NCBI GenBank assembly: GCA_017475005.1
Contig: JAFVGI010000061.1
Coordinates: 1-37,946 of the forward strand
Direction: 5' to 3'
Length of the DNA stretch: 37,946 nt
Source of the DNA: Prevotella sp.
GTDB taxonomy: Bacteria > Bacteroidota > Bacteroidia > Bacteroidales > Bacteroidaceae
Below are positions 23,797 to 31,509 of this stretch, in pieces. Made by a program: the position numbers and the translations under genes. The number at the start of each line of letters is the position of its first letter. Positions within the stretch are counted from its first letter, which is position 1. The notes beneath the pieces are model-generated. The model was not told the origin of the DNA, made no database searches, and worked only from the letters and a program-made list of their open reading frames with translations.

Positions 23797-24717
23797 ATGG
23801 CAAAAGTATTGATAGCAACAGAGAAGCCTTTTGCAGCGCCCGCTGTTGCAGGAATTAAAGAGATAATCGAGAAGGCAGGTTTCGAACTTGCCCTTCTCGA
23901 GAAATATACAGAGAAGTCTCAGCTGCTCGCAGCAGTAGCTGACGTTGACGCTATCATCATCCGTTCTGACAAGATTGACGCTGAGGTGATGGACGCTGCC
24001 AAGAACCTCAAGATTGTTGTTCGTGCAGGTGCAGGTTACGACAATGTTGACCTTGAGGCTGCTACAGCACGCAACATCGTGGTAATGAATACTCCTGGTC
24101 AGAATGCCAATGCGGTAGCAGAACTCGTACTTGGTCTGCTCGTATATGCTGTTCGCAATTTCTACAACGGCAAGGCAGGCAGCGAGCTGATGGGCAAGAC
24201 ACTGGGTATCCTCGCCTTCGGCAATGTAGGTCGCAACGTGGCTCGCATCGCTAAGGGCTTTGGCATGGACGTATGCGCTTACGACGCTTACTGCCCTGCT
24301 GACGTCATCGAGGCTGCCGGTGTGAAGGCTGTAGCTTCTCAGGCTGAGCTCTTCAAGGTGTCTGACATCGTTTCACTCCACATCCCTGCTACAGCAGAGA
24401 CAAAGCAGTCTATCAACTACGACCTGTGCTCTACGATGAAGAAGGGTGCTATCCTTATCAACAGTGCACGTAAGGAAGTTATCGACGAGGCTGGTCTCAT
24501 CAAACTGATGGCAGAGCGTGAGGACCTGAAGTACATCACCGACATCAAGCCAGATGCTGATGCTGACTTCGCTAAGTTTGAAGGTCGCTACTTCGCTACA
24601 CCAAAGAAGATGGGTGCTCAGACAGCAGAGGCTAACACCAACGCTGGTCTTGCTGCTGCCAACCAGATTGTCGGCTTCATCAAGGAAGGCATCACAAAGT
24701 TCCAGGTTAATAAGTAA
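23797..24717 (+). CDS. serA: D-3-phosphoglycerate dehydrogenase (short form)
   Basis: A 306-aa D-2-hydroxyacid dehydrogenase without an ACT or regulatory domain. The Rossmann motif is LGILAFGNVGRNVARIA. The catalytic Arg lies in INSARKEVIDE, and an acidic DIKPDADADF occupies the usual Glu region. At the position where the family has the catalytic His (TPH.G..T.EA), this protein reads TPKKMGAQTAEA, so His is replaced by Lys. The motif around it is otherwise kept. Synteny with serC supports phosphoglycerate oxidation as the role. It probably works with SerC in one operon; the DUF1015 gene follows after 23 bp. Confidence 0.9.
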   Translation: MAKVLIATEKPFAAPAVAGIKEIIEKAGFELALLEKYTEKSQLLAAVADVDAIIIRSDKIDAEVMDAAKNLKIVVRAGAGYDNVDLEAATARNIVVMNTPGQNANAVAELVLGLLVYAVRNFYNGKAGSELMGKTLGILAFGNVGRNVARIAKGFGMDVCAYDAYCPADVIEAAGVKAVASQAELFKVSDIVSLHIPATAETKQSINYDLCSTMKKGAILINSARKEVIDEAGLIKLMAEREDLKYITDIKPDADADFAKFEGRYFATPKKMGAQTAEANTNAGLAAANQIVGFIKEGITKFQVNK

Positions 24718-24740
24718 TCCACTTTCAACCTAAAAATACT

Positions 24741-26009
24741 ATGGCAAAGATTAAACCATTCAAAGGCATCCACCCTCCAAAGGATTTGGTAGAGCAGGTA
24801 GAGTCTCGCCCTTATGACGTGCTCGATTCAGAAGAGGCACGCGCAGAGGCTGGCGACAACGAGAAGTCACTCTATCACATCATCAAGCCTGAGATAAACT
24901 TTGAGCCTGGCACCTCCGAGTATGACCCCAAGGTATATACCGAGGCTGCGCGCCAGTTCCAGATGTTTCAGGACAAGGGGTGGCTCGTACAGGACGACAA
25001 GGAACAGTACTACATCTATGCGCAGACATCCAGTCTGCCAGCCAACGGTGGCAAGGAAAAGACACAGTATGGCCTTGTAGTATGTGCTTACTCTGGCGAC
25101 TACGAGAAGGGTATCATCAAGAAGCATGAGCTCACTCGTCGTGACAAGGAGGAAGACCGCATGAAGCACGTGCGCGTGAACAATGCCAATATAGAGCCTG
25201 TATTCTTTGCCTATCCTGATAATGCCACGCTCGACTCTCTCATCATGAAGTATGCTGCCGGCAAGCCAGAGTACGACTTCATAGCACCTATCGACGGTTT
25301 CCGTCATCAGCTATGGATTATCTCTGACGATGCTGACATCCAGACTATCACAGAGGAGTTTGGCAAGATGCCTGCACTCTACATCGCTGATGGCCATCAT
25401 CGCTCTGCAGCAGCTGCTCTCGTAGGAACTGAGAAGGCGAAGAACAACCCTAATCACCGTGGTGATGAGGAGTACAATTTCTTCATGGCTGTTTGTTTCC
25501 AGGCTAGCCAGCTGACTATCCTCGACTACAACCGCGTAGTGAAGGACCTCAATGGCAACACCTCGGAGCAGTTCCTTGAGAAACTCGCTCAGAACTTCAC
25601 TGTGGAGAAGAAAGGCAAGGAGGAGTATCGCCCTGCTAAGCCTCACCAGTTCTCACTCTACCTCGATGGCGAGTGGTACTGTCTGGATGCTAAGCCTGGC
25701 ACTTACGACGAGAATGACCCTATCGGCGTCCTCGATGTGGATATCTCCTCACGTCTCATCCTTCAGGACATCCTTGAGATAGGTGACCTCCGCTCTTCTC
25801 AGCGCATAGACTTCGTAGGAGGTCTGCGTGGTCTGGGTGAACTGAAGCGTCGTGTGGACAGCGGTGAGATGCGCATGGCACTGGCTCTCTATCCCGTCAG
25901 CATGCAGCAGATCATGGACATTGCCGACTCAGGCAAGATAATGCCTCCGAAGGCTACATGGTTTGAACCTAAGTTGCGCTCAGGACTCATCATCCACAAG
26001 CTTGACTGA
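24741..26009 (+). CDS. DUF1015 family protein
   Basis: A 422-aa protein of the DUF1015 family. It opens IKPFKGIHPPKDLVEQVESRPYDVLD, and the central motif IADGHHRSAAA is typical, followed by SQRIDFVGGLRGLGEL. The HHR motif suggests a catalytic or nucleotide-related site, but the biochemical role is not settled. It follows serC-serA, an arrangement I associate with Bacteroidetes and some other phyla, so a link to serine metabolism is likely. Its stop overlaps the yraN start (TGATGG). Confidence 0.88.
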   Translation: MAKIKPFKGIHPPKDLVEQVESRPYDVLDSEEARAEAGDNEKSLYHIIKPEINFEPGTSEYDPKVYTEAARQFQMFQDKGWLVQDDKEQYYIYAQTSSLPANGGKEKTQYGLVVCAYSGDYEKGIIKKHELTRRDKEEDRMKHVRVNNANIEPVFFAYPDNATLDSLIMKYAAGKPEYDFIAPIDGFRHQLWIISDDADIQTITEEFGKMPALYIADGHHRSAAAALVGTEKAKNNPNHRGDEEYNFFMAVCFQASQLTILDYNRVVKDLNGNTSEQFLEKLAQNFTVEKKGKEEYRPAKPHQFSLYLDGEWYCLDAKPGTYDENDPIGVLDVDISSRLILQDILEIGDLRSSQRIDFVGGLRGLGELKRRVDSGEMRMALALYPVSMQQIMDIADSGKIMPPKATWFEPKLRSGLIIHKLD

Positions 26010-26446
26010 TGGCATCACACAATGAATTAGGAAAATGGGGCGAATGTATTGCAGCTGAATACCTTAGGGAGAAAGGCTGGTACATTCGCCACTTAGATTG
26101 GCACGACAGGCACAAGGACCTTGACATCGTGGCGATAGACGGCGATATGACTACACTGCTCGTAGCGGAAGTCAAGACAAGAAGTTCCAGTGTATGGGGC
26201 GAACCAGATGAATCAATAGACCTCGAAAAGAAGAGCAATATACTCAGGGCAACGGCTAAATACCAGCGCCTGTACCGTCTGGAGAATCTGAATCTCAGAT
26301 ACGACACCATATCGGTAGTCGGCACACCAGATACGGAGCACACCATCACCCACAAGGAAAATGTAATGGATGTCGCCGATTCCTTCCAGTACAAAGAACA
26401 AAGACGCAAAAGAGCATATTACAAGAAAAAACCAGGAACATGGTAA
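26009..26446 (+). CDS. yraN: YraN/UPF0102 family nuclease-like protein
   Basis: A 145-aa PD-(D/E)XK-fold protein. It has GKWGECIAAEYLREKGW, then DLDIVAIDGD (Asp) and LLVAEVKTRSS (ExK), the family signature. The length is normal, with a basic C-terminus EQRRKRAYYKKK. YraN proteins are conserved, have a predicted Holliday-junction-resolvase-like fold, and have no firm role. It overlaps both neighbours by a few bases. Confidence 0.88.
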   Translation: MASHNELGKWGECIAAEYLREKGWYIRHLDWHDRHKDLDIVAIDGDMTTLLVAEVKTRSSSVWGEPDESIDLEKKSNILRATAKYQRLYRLENLNLRYDTISVVGTPDTEHTITHKENVMDVADSFQYKEQRRKRAYYKKKPGTW

Positions 26447-26880
26447 CAAGCACTATCATAGCAGTACTTACAGTGGCAGAGTTGTTTATCTCCATGCCAG
26501 ACTCTGTCCTACCCTACATCAGTCAGCAGCAACGTAAGGAAATCGTAGAACTGAAGAAGATGGAGCCTGACAGTATCGCTTCCTACAATACACCACTGGG
26601 AGAAGTCAGGATGACTCGCATGACTGACGAGATACTTACTCTCCAGCTCTCCGAACACAATGTCATGGAACTTGGCATACTCAGCCCTGACACCATCATG
26701 CTCATCAAGACATACGGGGCACCTGCTCAGGAAAGCACCTGCTATACCTATACCACCGACTGGAAACTAGTAAACACATCACTGAATGAATTTACAAAAG
26801 TTTCATTCGGAGATTCACCCAAAGTTTTACTACGGGAGATGACATCCCCCGTACGCTTCAGAGAGGAAGAAAGCAAGTAA
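26440..26880 (+). CDS. DUF3256-like protein with N-terminal hydrophobic segment
   Basis: A 146-aa protein. It begins with a short hydrophobic stretch (TSTIIAVLTVAELFI) that may be a signal peptide, then FISMPDSVLPYISQQQRKEIVELKK and a beta-rich body. The phrase MPDSVLPY and overall size fit the Bacteroidales family DUF3256, whose function is unknown. It overlaps yraN by 7 bp and closes the serC-serA operon. About 100 bp further on a new promoter begins. Confidence 0.7.
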   Translation: MVTSTIIAVLTVAELFISMPDSVLPYISQQQRKEIVELKKMEPDSIASYNTPLGEVRMTRMTDEILTLQLSEHNVMELGILSPDTIMLIKTYGAPAQESTCYTYTTDWKLVNTSLNEFTKVSFGDSPKVLLREMTSPVRFREEESK

Positions 26881-26988
26881 ACTGTAAAGAGATGTAAATT
26901 ACCCGCTCTTTTTCCTTAATAAAAGCAAAATTGAGGAATATCAAAGAAAATTTTCAATATATCATTACCGATTTATGAAAAAATACAT

Positions 26989-26996
26989 TACCTTTG
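26989..26996 (+). promoter_or_regulatory. -7 element upstream of the exbB leader
   Basis: TACCTTTG followed by CATTGTG fits the TAnnTTTG box. A proper TTTG at the -33 distance is missing. Transcription would start near 27002, giving an 80-nt leader. Confidence 0.55.
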
Positions 26997-27036
26997 CATT
27001 GTGTTTTTCATGGTATTAGATTATTAAGGTTTTACA

Positions 27037-27071
27037 GAGTTGATTGTCGTGAGACAATCAATTCTTTTTTT
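27037..27071 (+). terminator. Intrinsic terminator inside the exbB leader (attenuator or sRNA end)
   Basis: A 12-bp stem (27037-27048 with 27053-27064, one G-T pair) is capped by the GNRA loop GTGA and followed by seven T (27065-27071). It ends 11 nt before the exbB ATG. It is either an attenuator of the downstream operon or the 3' end of a small RNA of about 70 nt. The upstream leader (27002-27036) is AT-rich and lies between the DUF3256 gene and this hairpin. Confidence 0.8.
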
Positions 27072-27082
27072 AAGCAAGAATT

Positions 27083-27880
27083 ATGACAAGAAAAAATACA
27101 TTATACAGCATACTCACGACACTGTTTCTCTTCATCAGTGTCAGTATATTTGCACAGCCAGACAGTCTCGCAGTGGGTGACAGCATCATGCTTGATGATG
27201 CCGCTCTGGAGCTCAGTGACACGCTTACCGTCGATGCGCTGGCTGAAGGTGGCGCTTACACCCAACTCAAGAACAAGTTTCTGGAGGGCGGAGCAGGTTT
27301 CATGTCTTTGGTAGCGCTTTGTCTCATTGTGGGACTTGCCTTCTGCATAGAGCGCATCATCTATCTCAGCCTGTCGGAGATTAACGCCAAGAAATTCATG
27401 TCTGACGTAGAGAAGAAACTGGAAACCGAAGGTGTCGAGAGCGCCAAGACTCTCTGTCGCAACACCCGTGGTCCCGTTGCCTCTATCTGCTATCAGGGAC
27501 TCCTCCATATAAAAGAGAAGACTGAAGACATCGAGCGCTCCGTATCATCATACGCATCAGTGCAGGTAGGCAATATGGAGAAAGGCTGCTCATGGATAAC
27601 GCTGTGCATCGCTATGGCTCCGTCACTGGGATTCCTCGGTACCGTGATAGGCATGGTTATGGCATTCGACAATATCGAGACAGCTGGCGACATCAGCCCT
27701 ACCATCGTGGCAGCAGGTATGAAGGTGGCACTTATTACCACTATATTCGGTATCATAACGGCACTCATACTGCAACTCTTCTACAACTACATACTCTCCA
27801 AGATAGAACACCTGACAGCTCAGATGGAAGAGAGCGCCATCTCACTCATGGACATTTTTGCTAAATGGAAGAATTCGTAA
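27083..27880 (+). CDS. exbB: MotA/TolQ/ExbB proton channel protein
   Basis: A 265-aa inner-membrane protein. A signal-like N-terminus (to about residue 25, IFAQPDS) precedes the periplasmic segment. A first helix at about 74-92 (FMSLVALCLIVGLAFCIE) is followed by a cytoplasmic loop with RGPVASICYQGL. Two helices then carry SLGFLGTVIGMVMAFD and AGMKVALITTIFGIITALI, the ExbB/TolQ core. With ExbD it forms the proton-driven motor that powers TonB or Tol. The N-terminal extension is common in Bacteroidetes. It lies 11 nt after a leader terminator and overlaps the next gene. Confidence 0.92.
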   Translation: MTRKNTLYSILTTLFLFISVSIFAQPDSLAVGDSIMLDDAALELSDTLTVDALAEGGAYTQLKNKFLEGGAGFMSLVALCLIVGLAFCIERIIYLSLSEINAKKFMSDVEKKLETEGVESAKTLCRNTRGPVASICYQGLLHIKEKTEDIERSVSSYASVQVGNMEKGCSWITLCIAMAPSLGFLGTVIGMVMAFDNIETAGDISPTIVAAGMKVALITTIFGIITALILQLFYNYILSKIEHLTAQMEESAISLMDIFAKWKNS

Positions 27881-28173
27881 CCATCATAGTAGTCTGCATA
27901 TCGCTGCTCGTCCTGACATGCGCCCTGCTGCTGAGCTTCTGGTCAGTCTGGCACTCACTGAAGGTCAACAGGCGCAAGACCGTAGAGAACGGCGTGCCTG
28001 TAGGCATCATCGGATGGAGTACCTTCCTGGCATTGCTGCTCGTCAGCATTCCCACCATCCTCATATTCTCCTTCACCGACGGCATCCTGATAACGGCAGG
28101 AGTCTCCATGGCAGCAGCAATAGGATGCATGATATACAGCATATCACACAGTGTACATAAGAAGACGACATAA
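27865..28173 (+). CDS. Small membrane protein between exbB and exbD
   Basis: A 102-aa protein with three hydrophobic segments: about residues 4-28, about 49-70, and about 73-93. It overlaps exbB by 16 bp and the following exbD by 23 bp, so it is an integral part of the operon. I recognise no named family. A role as accessory subunit of the ExbBD motor is inferred from position only. Confidence 0.75.
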   Translation: MEEFVTIIVVCISLLVLTCALLLSFWSVWHSLKVNRRKTVENGVPVGIIGWSTFLALLLVSIPTILIFSFTDGILITAGVSMAAAIGCMIYSISHSVHKKTT

Positions 28174-28672
28174 GATACCAGAGCTTAATACCACATCGAC
28201 GGCGGACATCTCGTTTATGATGCTCATATTCTTTCTTGTCACCACATCAATGGACAGCGACAAGGGAATGAATCGCCAGTTGCCGCCGATGGACAATGAT
28301 AAAATCGAAGTACTGCAAGACATAGACCGCAACAAGGTGTTCACTATACAGCTGCTCCCTGACGGCTCCCTGCTGGCAAACGATACGCCGTGCAAGATGG
28401 ACGACACTCTGAAGAAGGACATACGTCGATTCATGATAGAGAAAGGCAAGGAGCACATCATAGAACTCCAGATAAACCGCAGTGCGGAGTATGAGCACTA
28501 TTTCCATCTGCAAAATCTCATCGTGCGAGCCTACAAGGAAGTACGCAATGCCGCTGCAGAGAAGAAATACGGCACCGAGTTTGGCAAGTGTACAAAGGAG
28601 CAACAGGACGTCATCCTGAAGTTCTATCCACAACGAATCGTAGAAAAGGATGTTGAAGATACGACAACATAA
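28151..28672 (+). CDS. exbD: ExbD/TolR-like protein 1
   Basis: A 173-aa protein from a GTG start. A basic cytoplasmic tail (RRRHKIPELN) precedes one helix, TADISFMMLIFFLVTTSM, whose Asp is the conserved proton-carrying residue of ExbD/TolR. The periplasmic domain is longer than usual, with an acidic C-terminus. It overlaps both neighbours. The GTG may lower its expression relative to ExbB. Confidence 0.88.
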   Translation: MYIRRRHKIPELNTTSTADISFMMLIFFLVTTSMDSDKGMNRQLPPMDNDKIEVLQDIDRNKVFTIQLLPDGSLLANDTPCKMDDTLKKDIRRFMIEKGKEHIIELQINRSAEYEHYFHLQNLIVRAYKEVRNAAAEKKYGTEFGKCTKEQQDVILKFYPQRIVEKDVEDTTT

Positions 28673-29096
28673 ACAGCGCCGTGTGCCCAGTCTGAACATG
28701 ACCTCCATGCCCGACCTCATCTTCACCGTGCTCTTCTTCTTCATGATAGTGACGCACATGAGACGGGAGACACCGCTGATGGACATTAAGACACCAGACG
28801 GCAAGGAACTCACAAAGGCAAGCAACCGCCGCACGATGGTGAATCTCTATATCGGAACAGACAAAGAAGGAAAACCAGCCATCCAGATAGGCGACAAGCT
28901 AATCCCCAAGGAGAAAGTGGGCAGCGTGATAACCTCCATGCGCACTGGCTACAACGATGATGACGCAGCACTGTTCACCGTCAATATCAAGGCTGACAAA
29001 AGCACCCCTATGGGTATCGTCACCGACGTAAAACAAAGTCTCCGCAAAGCAGGAGCAACGAATATAAGATATAATGGAATAGAGTATAAAGAATAA
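28650..29096 (+). CDS. exbD: ExbD/TolR-like protein 2
   Basis: A 148-aa second ExbD/TolR homologue. Basic tail [14 protein letters not shown], then the helix [20 protein letters not shown] with the conserved Asp, then a short periplasmic domain ending in [18 protein letters not shown]. It overlaps the first exbD by 23 bp. Paired ExbD proteins after one ExbB are usual in Bacteroidetes; the two may form a mixed dimer in the motor. Confidence 0.88.
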   Translation: MLKIRQHKQRRVPSLNMTSMPDLIFTVLFFFMIVTHMRRETPLMDIKTPDGKELTKASNRRTMVNLYIGTDKEGKPAIQIGDKLIPKEKVGSVITSMRTGYNDDDAALFTVNIKADKSTPMGIVTDVKQSLRKAGATNIRYNGIEYKE

Positions 29097-29100
29097 AAAA

Positions 29101-29895
29101 ATGCAACAATACCTCGACCTACTAAAGAGAATTACTACAGAAGGCGTAGTAAAGACCGACCGCACAGGCACCGGCACCAAGAGTGTCTTTGGCAATCAGA
29201 TGCGCTTCCGCATGGCAGACGGCTTCCCGCTGCTCACCACCAAGAAACTGCACCTCAAGAGTATCATCTACGAACTGCTATGGTTTCTCAATGGCGACAC
29301 CAATGTGAAGTACCTTCAGGAGCATGGCGTGCGCATCTGGAATGAATGGGCAGACGAGAATGGCGAACTGGGTCCCGTCTATGGACATCAGTGGCGCTCA
29401 TGGCCCGACTACAAGGGAGGCACCATCGACCAGATACAGCAGTGCGTGGATTTGATAAAGAATAATCCCAACTCCCGCCGCATCATGGTCAGCGCATGGA
29501 ATCCCGCCGAGGTAGAGCAGATGGCTCTCCCACCCTGTCACTGTCTGTTCCAGTTCTATGTAGCTGACGGCAAACTCTCCCTGCAACTCTATCAGCGCAG
29601 CGCAGACACCTTCCTTGGTGTGCCCTTCAATATCGCATCCTACGCCCTCCTCCTTCAGATGATGGCACAGGTGACAGGGCTGGAGTGCGGCGACTTCGTT
29701 CACACCACCGGCGATACCCACCTCTACCTCAATCACCTGGAGCAGGCAGAGCTGCAACTCACCCGCACCCCACGTCCTCTGCCCAAGATGAAGATAAACC
29801 CTGACGTCAAGGACATCTTCTCCTTCCACTACGAGGACTTCGAGCTCACCGATTATGACCCATGGCCACACATCAAGGCTGATGTAAGTGTATAA
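29101..29895 (+). CDS. thyA: Thymidylate synthase
   Basis: A 264-aa ThyA that methylates dUMP to dTMP with methylenetetrahydrofolate. The features [25 protein letters not shown], the nucleophile [11 protein letters not shown], the dUMP site [14 protein letters not shown] and the end [12 protein letters not shown] are all present. The length equals the E. coli enzyme. It lies 4 nt after exbD2 and 3 nt before folA, which regenerates its cofactor. Confidence 0.97.
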   Translation: MQQYLDLLKRITTEGVVKTDRTGTGTKSVFGNQMRFRMADGFPLLTTKKLHLKSIIYELLWFLNGDTNVKYLQEHGVRIWNEWADENGELGPVYGHQWRSWPDYKGGTIDQIQQCVDLIKNNPNSRRIMVSAWNPAEVEQMALPPCHCLFQFYVADGKLSLQLYQRSADTFLGVPFNIASYALLLQMMAQVTGLECGDFVHTTGDTHLYLNHLEQAELQLTRTPRPLPKMKINPDVKDIFSFHYEDFELTDYDPWPHIKADVSV

Positions 29896-29898
29896 AAT

Positions 29899-30375
29899 AT
29901 GATAACCATCATCTCCGCCGTAGCCAAGAACAGAGCTATCGGATTTCAGAACAAACTGCTGTACTGGTTGCCCAATGACCTGAAGCGCTTCAAGTCACTG
30001 ACCACTGGTCATACCATCATTATGGGTCGCAAGACCTTTGAGTCCCTGCCCAAAGGAGCTCTGCCCAATCGTCGCAATGTCGTCATCTCACGCTCCGCGA
30101 AGTCGCTGCCAGGCTGTGACGTGTATCATTCACTTGAGGAAGCACTCCGCAGTTGCGGCAAGGATGAGGATATATATATAATAGGAGGAGCGACCATCTA
30201 TGAACAGTCACTCCCCTATGCAGATCGTCTCTGCCTTACCGAGATTGATGATGTACCAGCAGAGGCAGATGTCTTCTTCCCAGACTACTCAGCGTGGAAG
30301 GAGACTTCACGCGAGGAGCACGATATCGATGAGAAGCACGCCCAGCGCTACGCCTTTGTTGATTACGTCAGATAA
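29899..30375 (+). CDS. folA: Dihydrofolate reductase
   Basis: A 158-aa DHFR. It has ISAVAKNRAIGFQNKLLYWL, then DLKRFKSLTTGHTIIMGRKTFESLP with the substrate-site motif, YIIGGATIYEQSLP and DVFFPDY. It reduces the dihydrofolate produced by ThyA. The residue usually Asp27 lies in LPNDLKRF. The length is normal. It is the last gene of the operon; a weak hairpin (GGGTT/AACCC near 30442-30461) follows before the convergent higA. Confidence 0.95.
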   Translation: MITIISAVAKNRAIGFQNKLLYWLPNDLKRFKSLTTGHTIIMGRKTFESLPKGALPNRRNVVISRSAKSLPGCDVYHSLEEALRSCGKDEDIYIIGGATIYEQSLPYADRLCLTEIDDVPAEADVFFPDYSAWKETSREEHDIDEKHAQRYAFVDYVR

Positions 30376-30391
30376 TAGACCTCAGTTACCT

Positions 30392-30411
30392 CTCACTTCT
30401 TACTTCTTACC
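30392..30411. repeat. Period-7 repeat after folA
   Basis: CTCACTT CTTACTT CTTACC, close to three heptamers, in the gap between folA and higA. Confidence 0.7.
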
Positions 30412-30466
30412 TAAAGCTACAAGATGAGCAAGAGAAACTTTGGGTTATAGGTATTGAACCCTTCGT

Positions 30467-30829
30467 TTAAGACCATCCAAATCTATGTACCACCTCCTTA
30501 AACAGATTGTGGTCACGAACAGGGATAGTGACCATTATGGTTTCGTGCTGGTTATCGTCAATTGCTATGTCAGCAGTCTCTAAATCATACTGCGTCTGGG
30601 CAGCCAATAGAATCTTTGCAGGAATTCCTATAGCCTTTTCTATCCTTATTGCCATATCGGTAGTGAGCGCACGCTTTCCATTTATTATCTCACTCAGGTG
30701 TGATGGTTGTACGCCCAAGAGACTAGCAAAAGCCTTCTGAGTGATGCCACGCTCAACGAGTTCTGGCTTGATCATCATTCCTGGATGAACAGCCATGAAA
30801 GGTGCCATATTTTCATTTCTTGTTGCCAT
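30467..30829 (-). CDS. higA: HigA-family antitoxin (XRE HTH)
   Basis: A 120-aa protein from the ATG at 30829; the ATG at 30841 would add four residues. The HTH part is typical of VapI/HigA: HPGMMIKPELVERGITQ, then FASLLGVQPSHLSEIINGKR and RIEKAIGIPAKILLAAQ. It should bind and neutralise HigB and repress the pair's promoter. It overlaps higB by 17 bp. The gene order toxin first, antitoxin second is that of higBA. It is convergent to folA. Confidence 0.92.
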   Translation of the reverse strand: MATRNENMAPFMAVHPGMMIKPELVERGITQKAFASLLGVQPSHLSEIINGKRALTTDMAIRIEKAIGIPAKILLAAQTQYDLETADIAIDDNQHETIMVTIPVRDHNLFKEVVHRFGWS

Positions 30830-31133
30830 AGTGAGTATCATCTAAACTTAATAATGTGATTCTTATTCCACCCTCAAATTCTCTAAAAATTATTCTCTCT
30901 ACCATTCCGTTCACCACCCTTATCGAACTTAAGCCGTTCATTCCAGCTAACTGCTCATAGTGTAAGAATGAAATCGAACGCAGGTCATTAGTGCTATCAG
31001 CCATTCGCAAATAGTTGTATGCAGTAGCAAGGGCACGCATAAACCTCCCATTACGAGTATATTTCTTGTATTTGCTATTCTTACCTTTGGCTATAAGCTC
31101 TTCTAAGTCCTTATCTTCAAATGTTATTTGCAT
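30813..31133 (-). CDS. higB: HigB-family RelE-like toxin
   Basis: A 106-aa RelE-fold mRNase toxin. It begins MQITFEDKDLEELIAKGKNS; RNGRFMRALATAYNYL and the strand RIIFREFEGGIRITLLSLDDTHY fit plasmid-maintenance killer proteins of the HigB type. The basic residues K/R in the first helix and near the C-terminus are those expected for ribosome contact. The promoter -7 box lies 23 nt upstream. It is co-transcribed with higA. Confidence 0.88.
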   Translation of the reverse strand: MQITFEDKDLEELIAKGKNSKYKKYTRNGRFMRALATAYNYLRMADSTNDLRSISFLHYEQLAGMNGLSSIRVVNGMVERIIFREFEGGIRITLLSLDDTHYGNKK

Positions 31134-31509
31134 CTTTATGTAGGATTTTCTGGTGCAAAGTTACAAATAAATTCCCAAATAAGGGAACTATTCTTTTTTT
31201 TTTTATGAAATTTTCGCAAAACAATTTTTACTATATAAGAAAAAAGCGGAATCAACCTCATAAATTCCATCTTCCTTCCCTGTAAAGCAAAAATCACCTT
31301 AGTGGGTCAAAAGTGGGGTTGCGAGTGTGGTAGAGCATTTTCGACCCCACTCACCTCATCCCAGTATTCATGCGCTTTGAGAGCCCCTAAGTGAGTAAGT
31401 GGGGTTAAAATGAAAATGAGATACTACCTTTGAAACTTATTTTAGAAAATGAATATAGTAGCATAATTGACAGAATCTTTGTATTCTTTCGTATTATGCC
31501 CGTGAATCA
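31134..31509. other. 376-bp gene-free region with GTGGGG repeats
   Basis: AT-rich near higB, including a T run of about 13 (31192-31204), then a GC-richer block. AAGTGGGGTT occurs twice as a direct repeat (31311-31320 and 31397-31406). AGTGGGGT (31312-31319) also pairs with ACCCCACT (31344-31351) to form an 8-bp inverted repeat with a 24-nt loop. A plus-strand TACCTTTG (31425-31432) has no -33 partner and no plausible gene downstream. I see no ORF with coding character. Confidence 0.7.
31156..31163 (-). promoter_or_regulatory. -7 element of higBA
   Basis: TAACTTTG on the minus strand, 23 nt before the higB ATG. TTTG occurs nearby (31176-31179) but at only 12-nt spacing, so the -33 box is unclear. 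Confidence 0.6.

Noticed and set aside
28247-29871. 195- and 157-codon minus-strand frames opposite exbD and thyA
   Set aside because: Shadows of well-identified plus-strand genes; no promoter and no domain.
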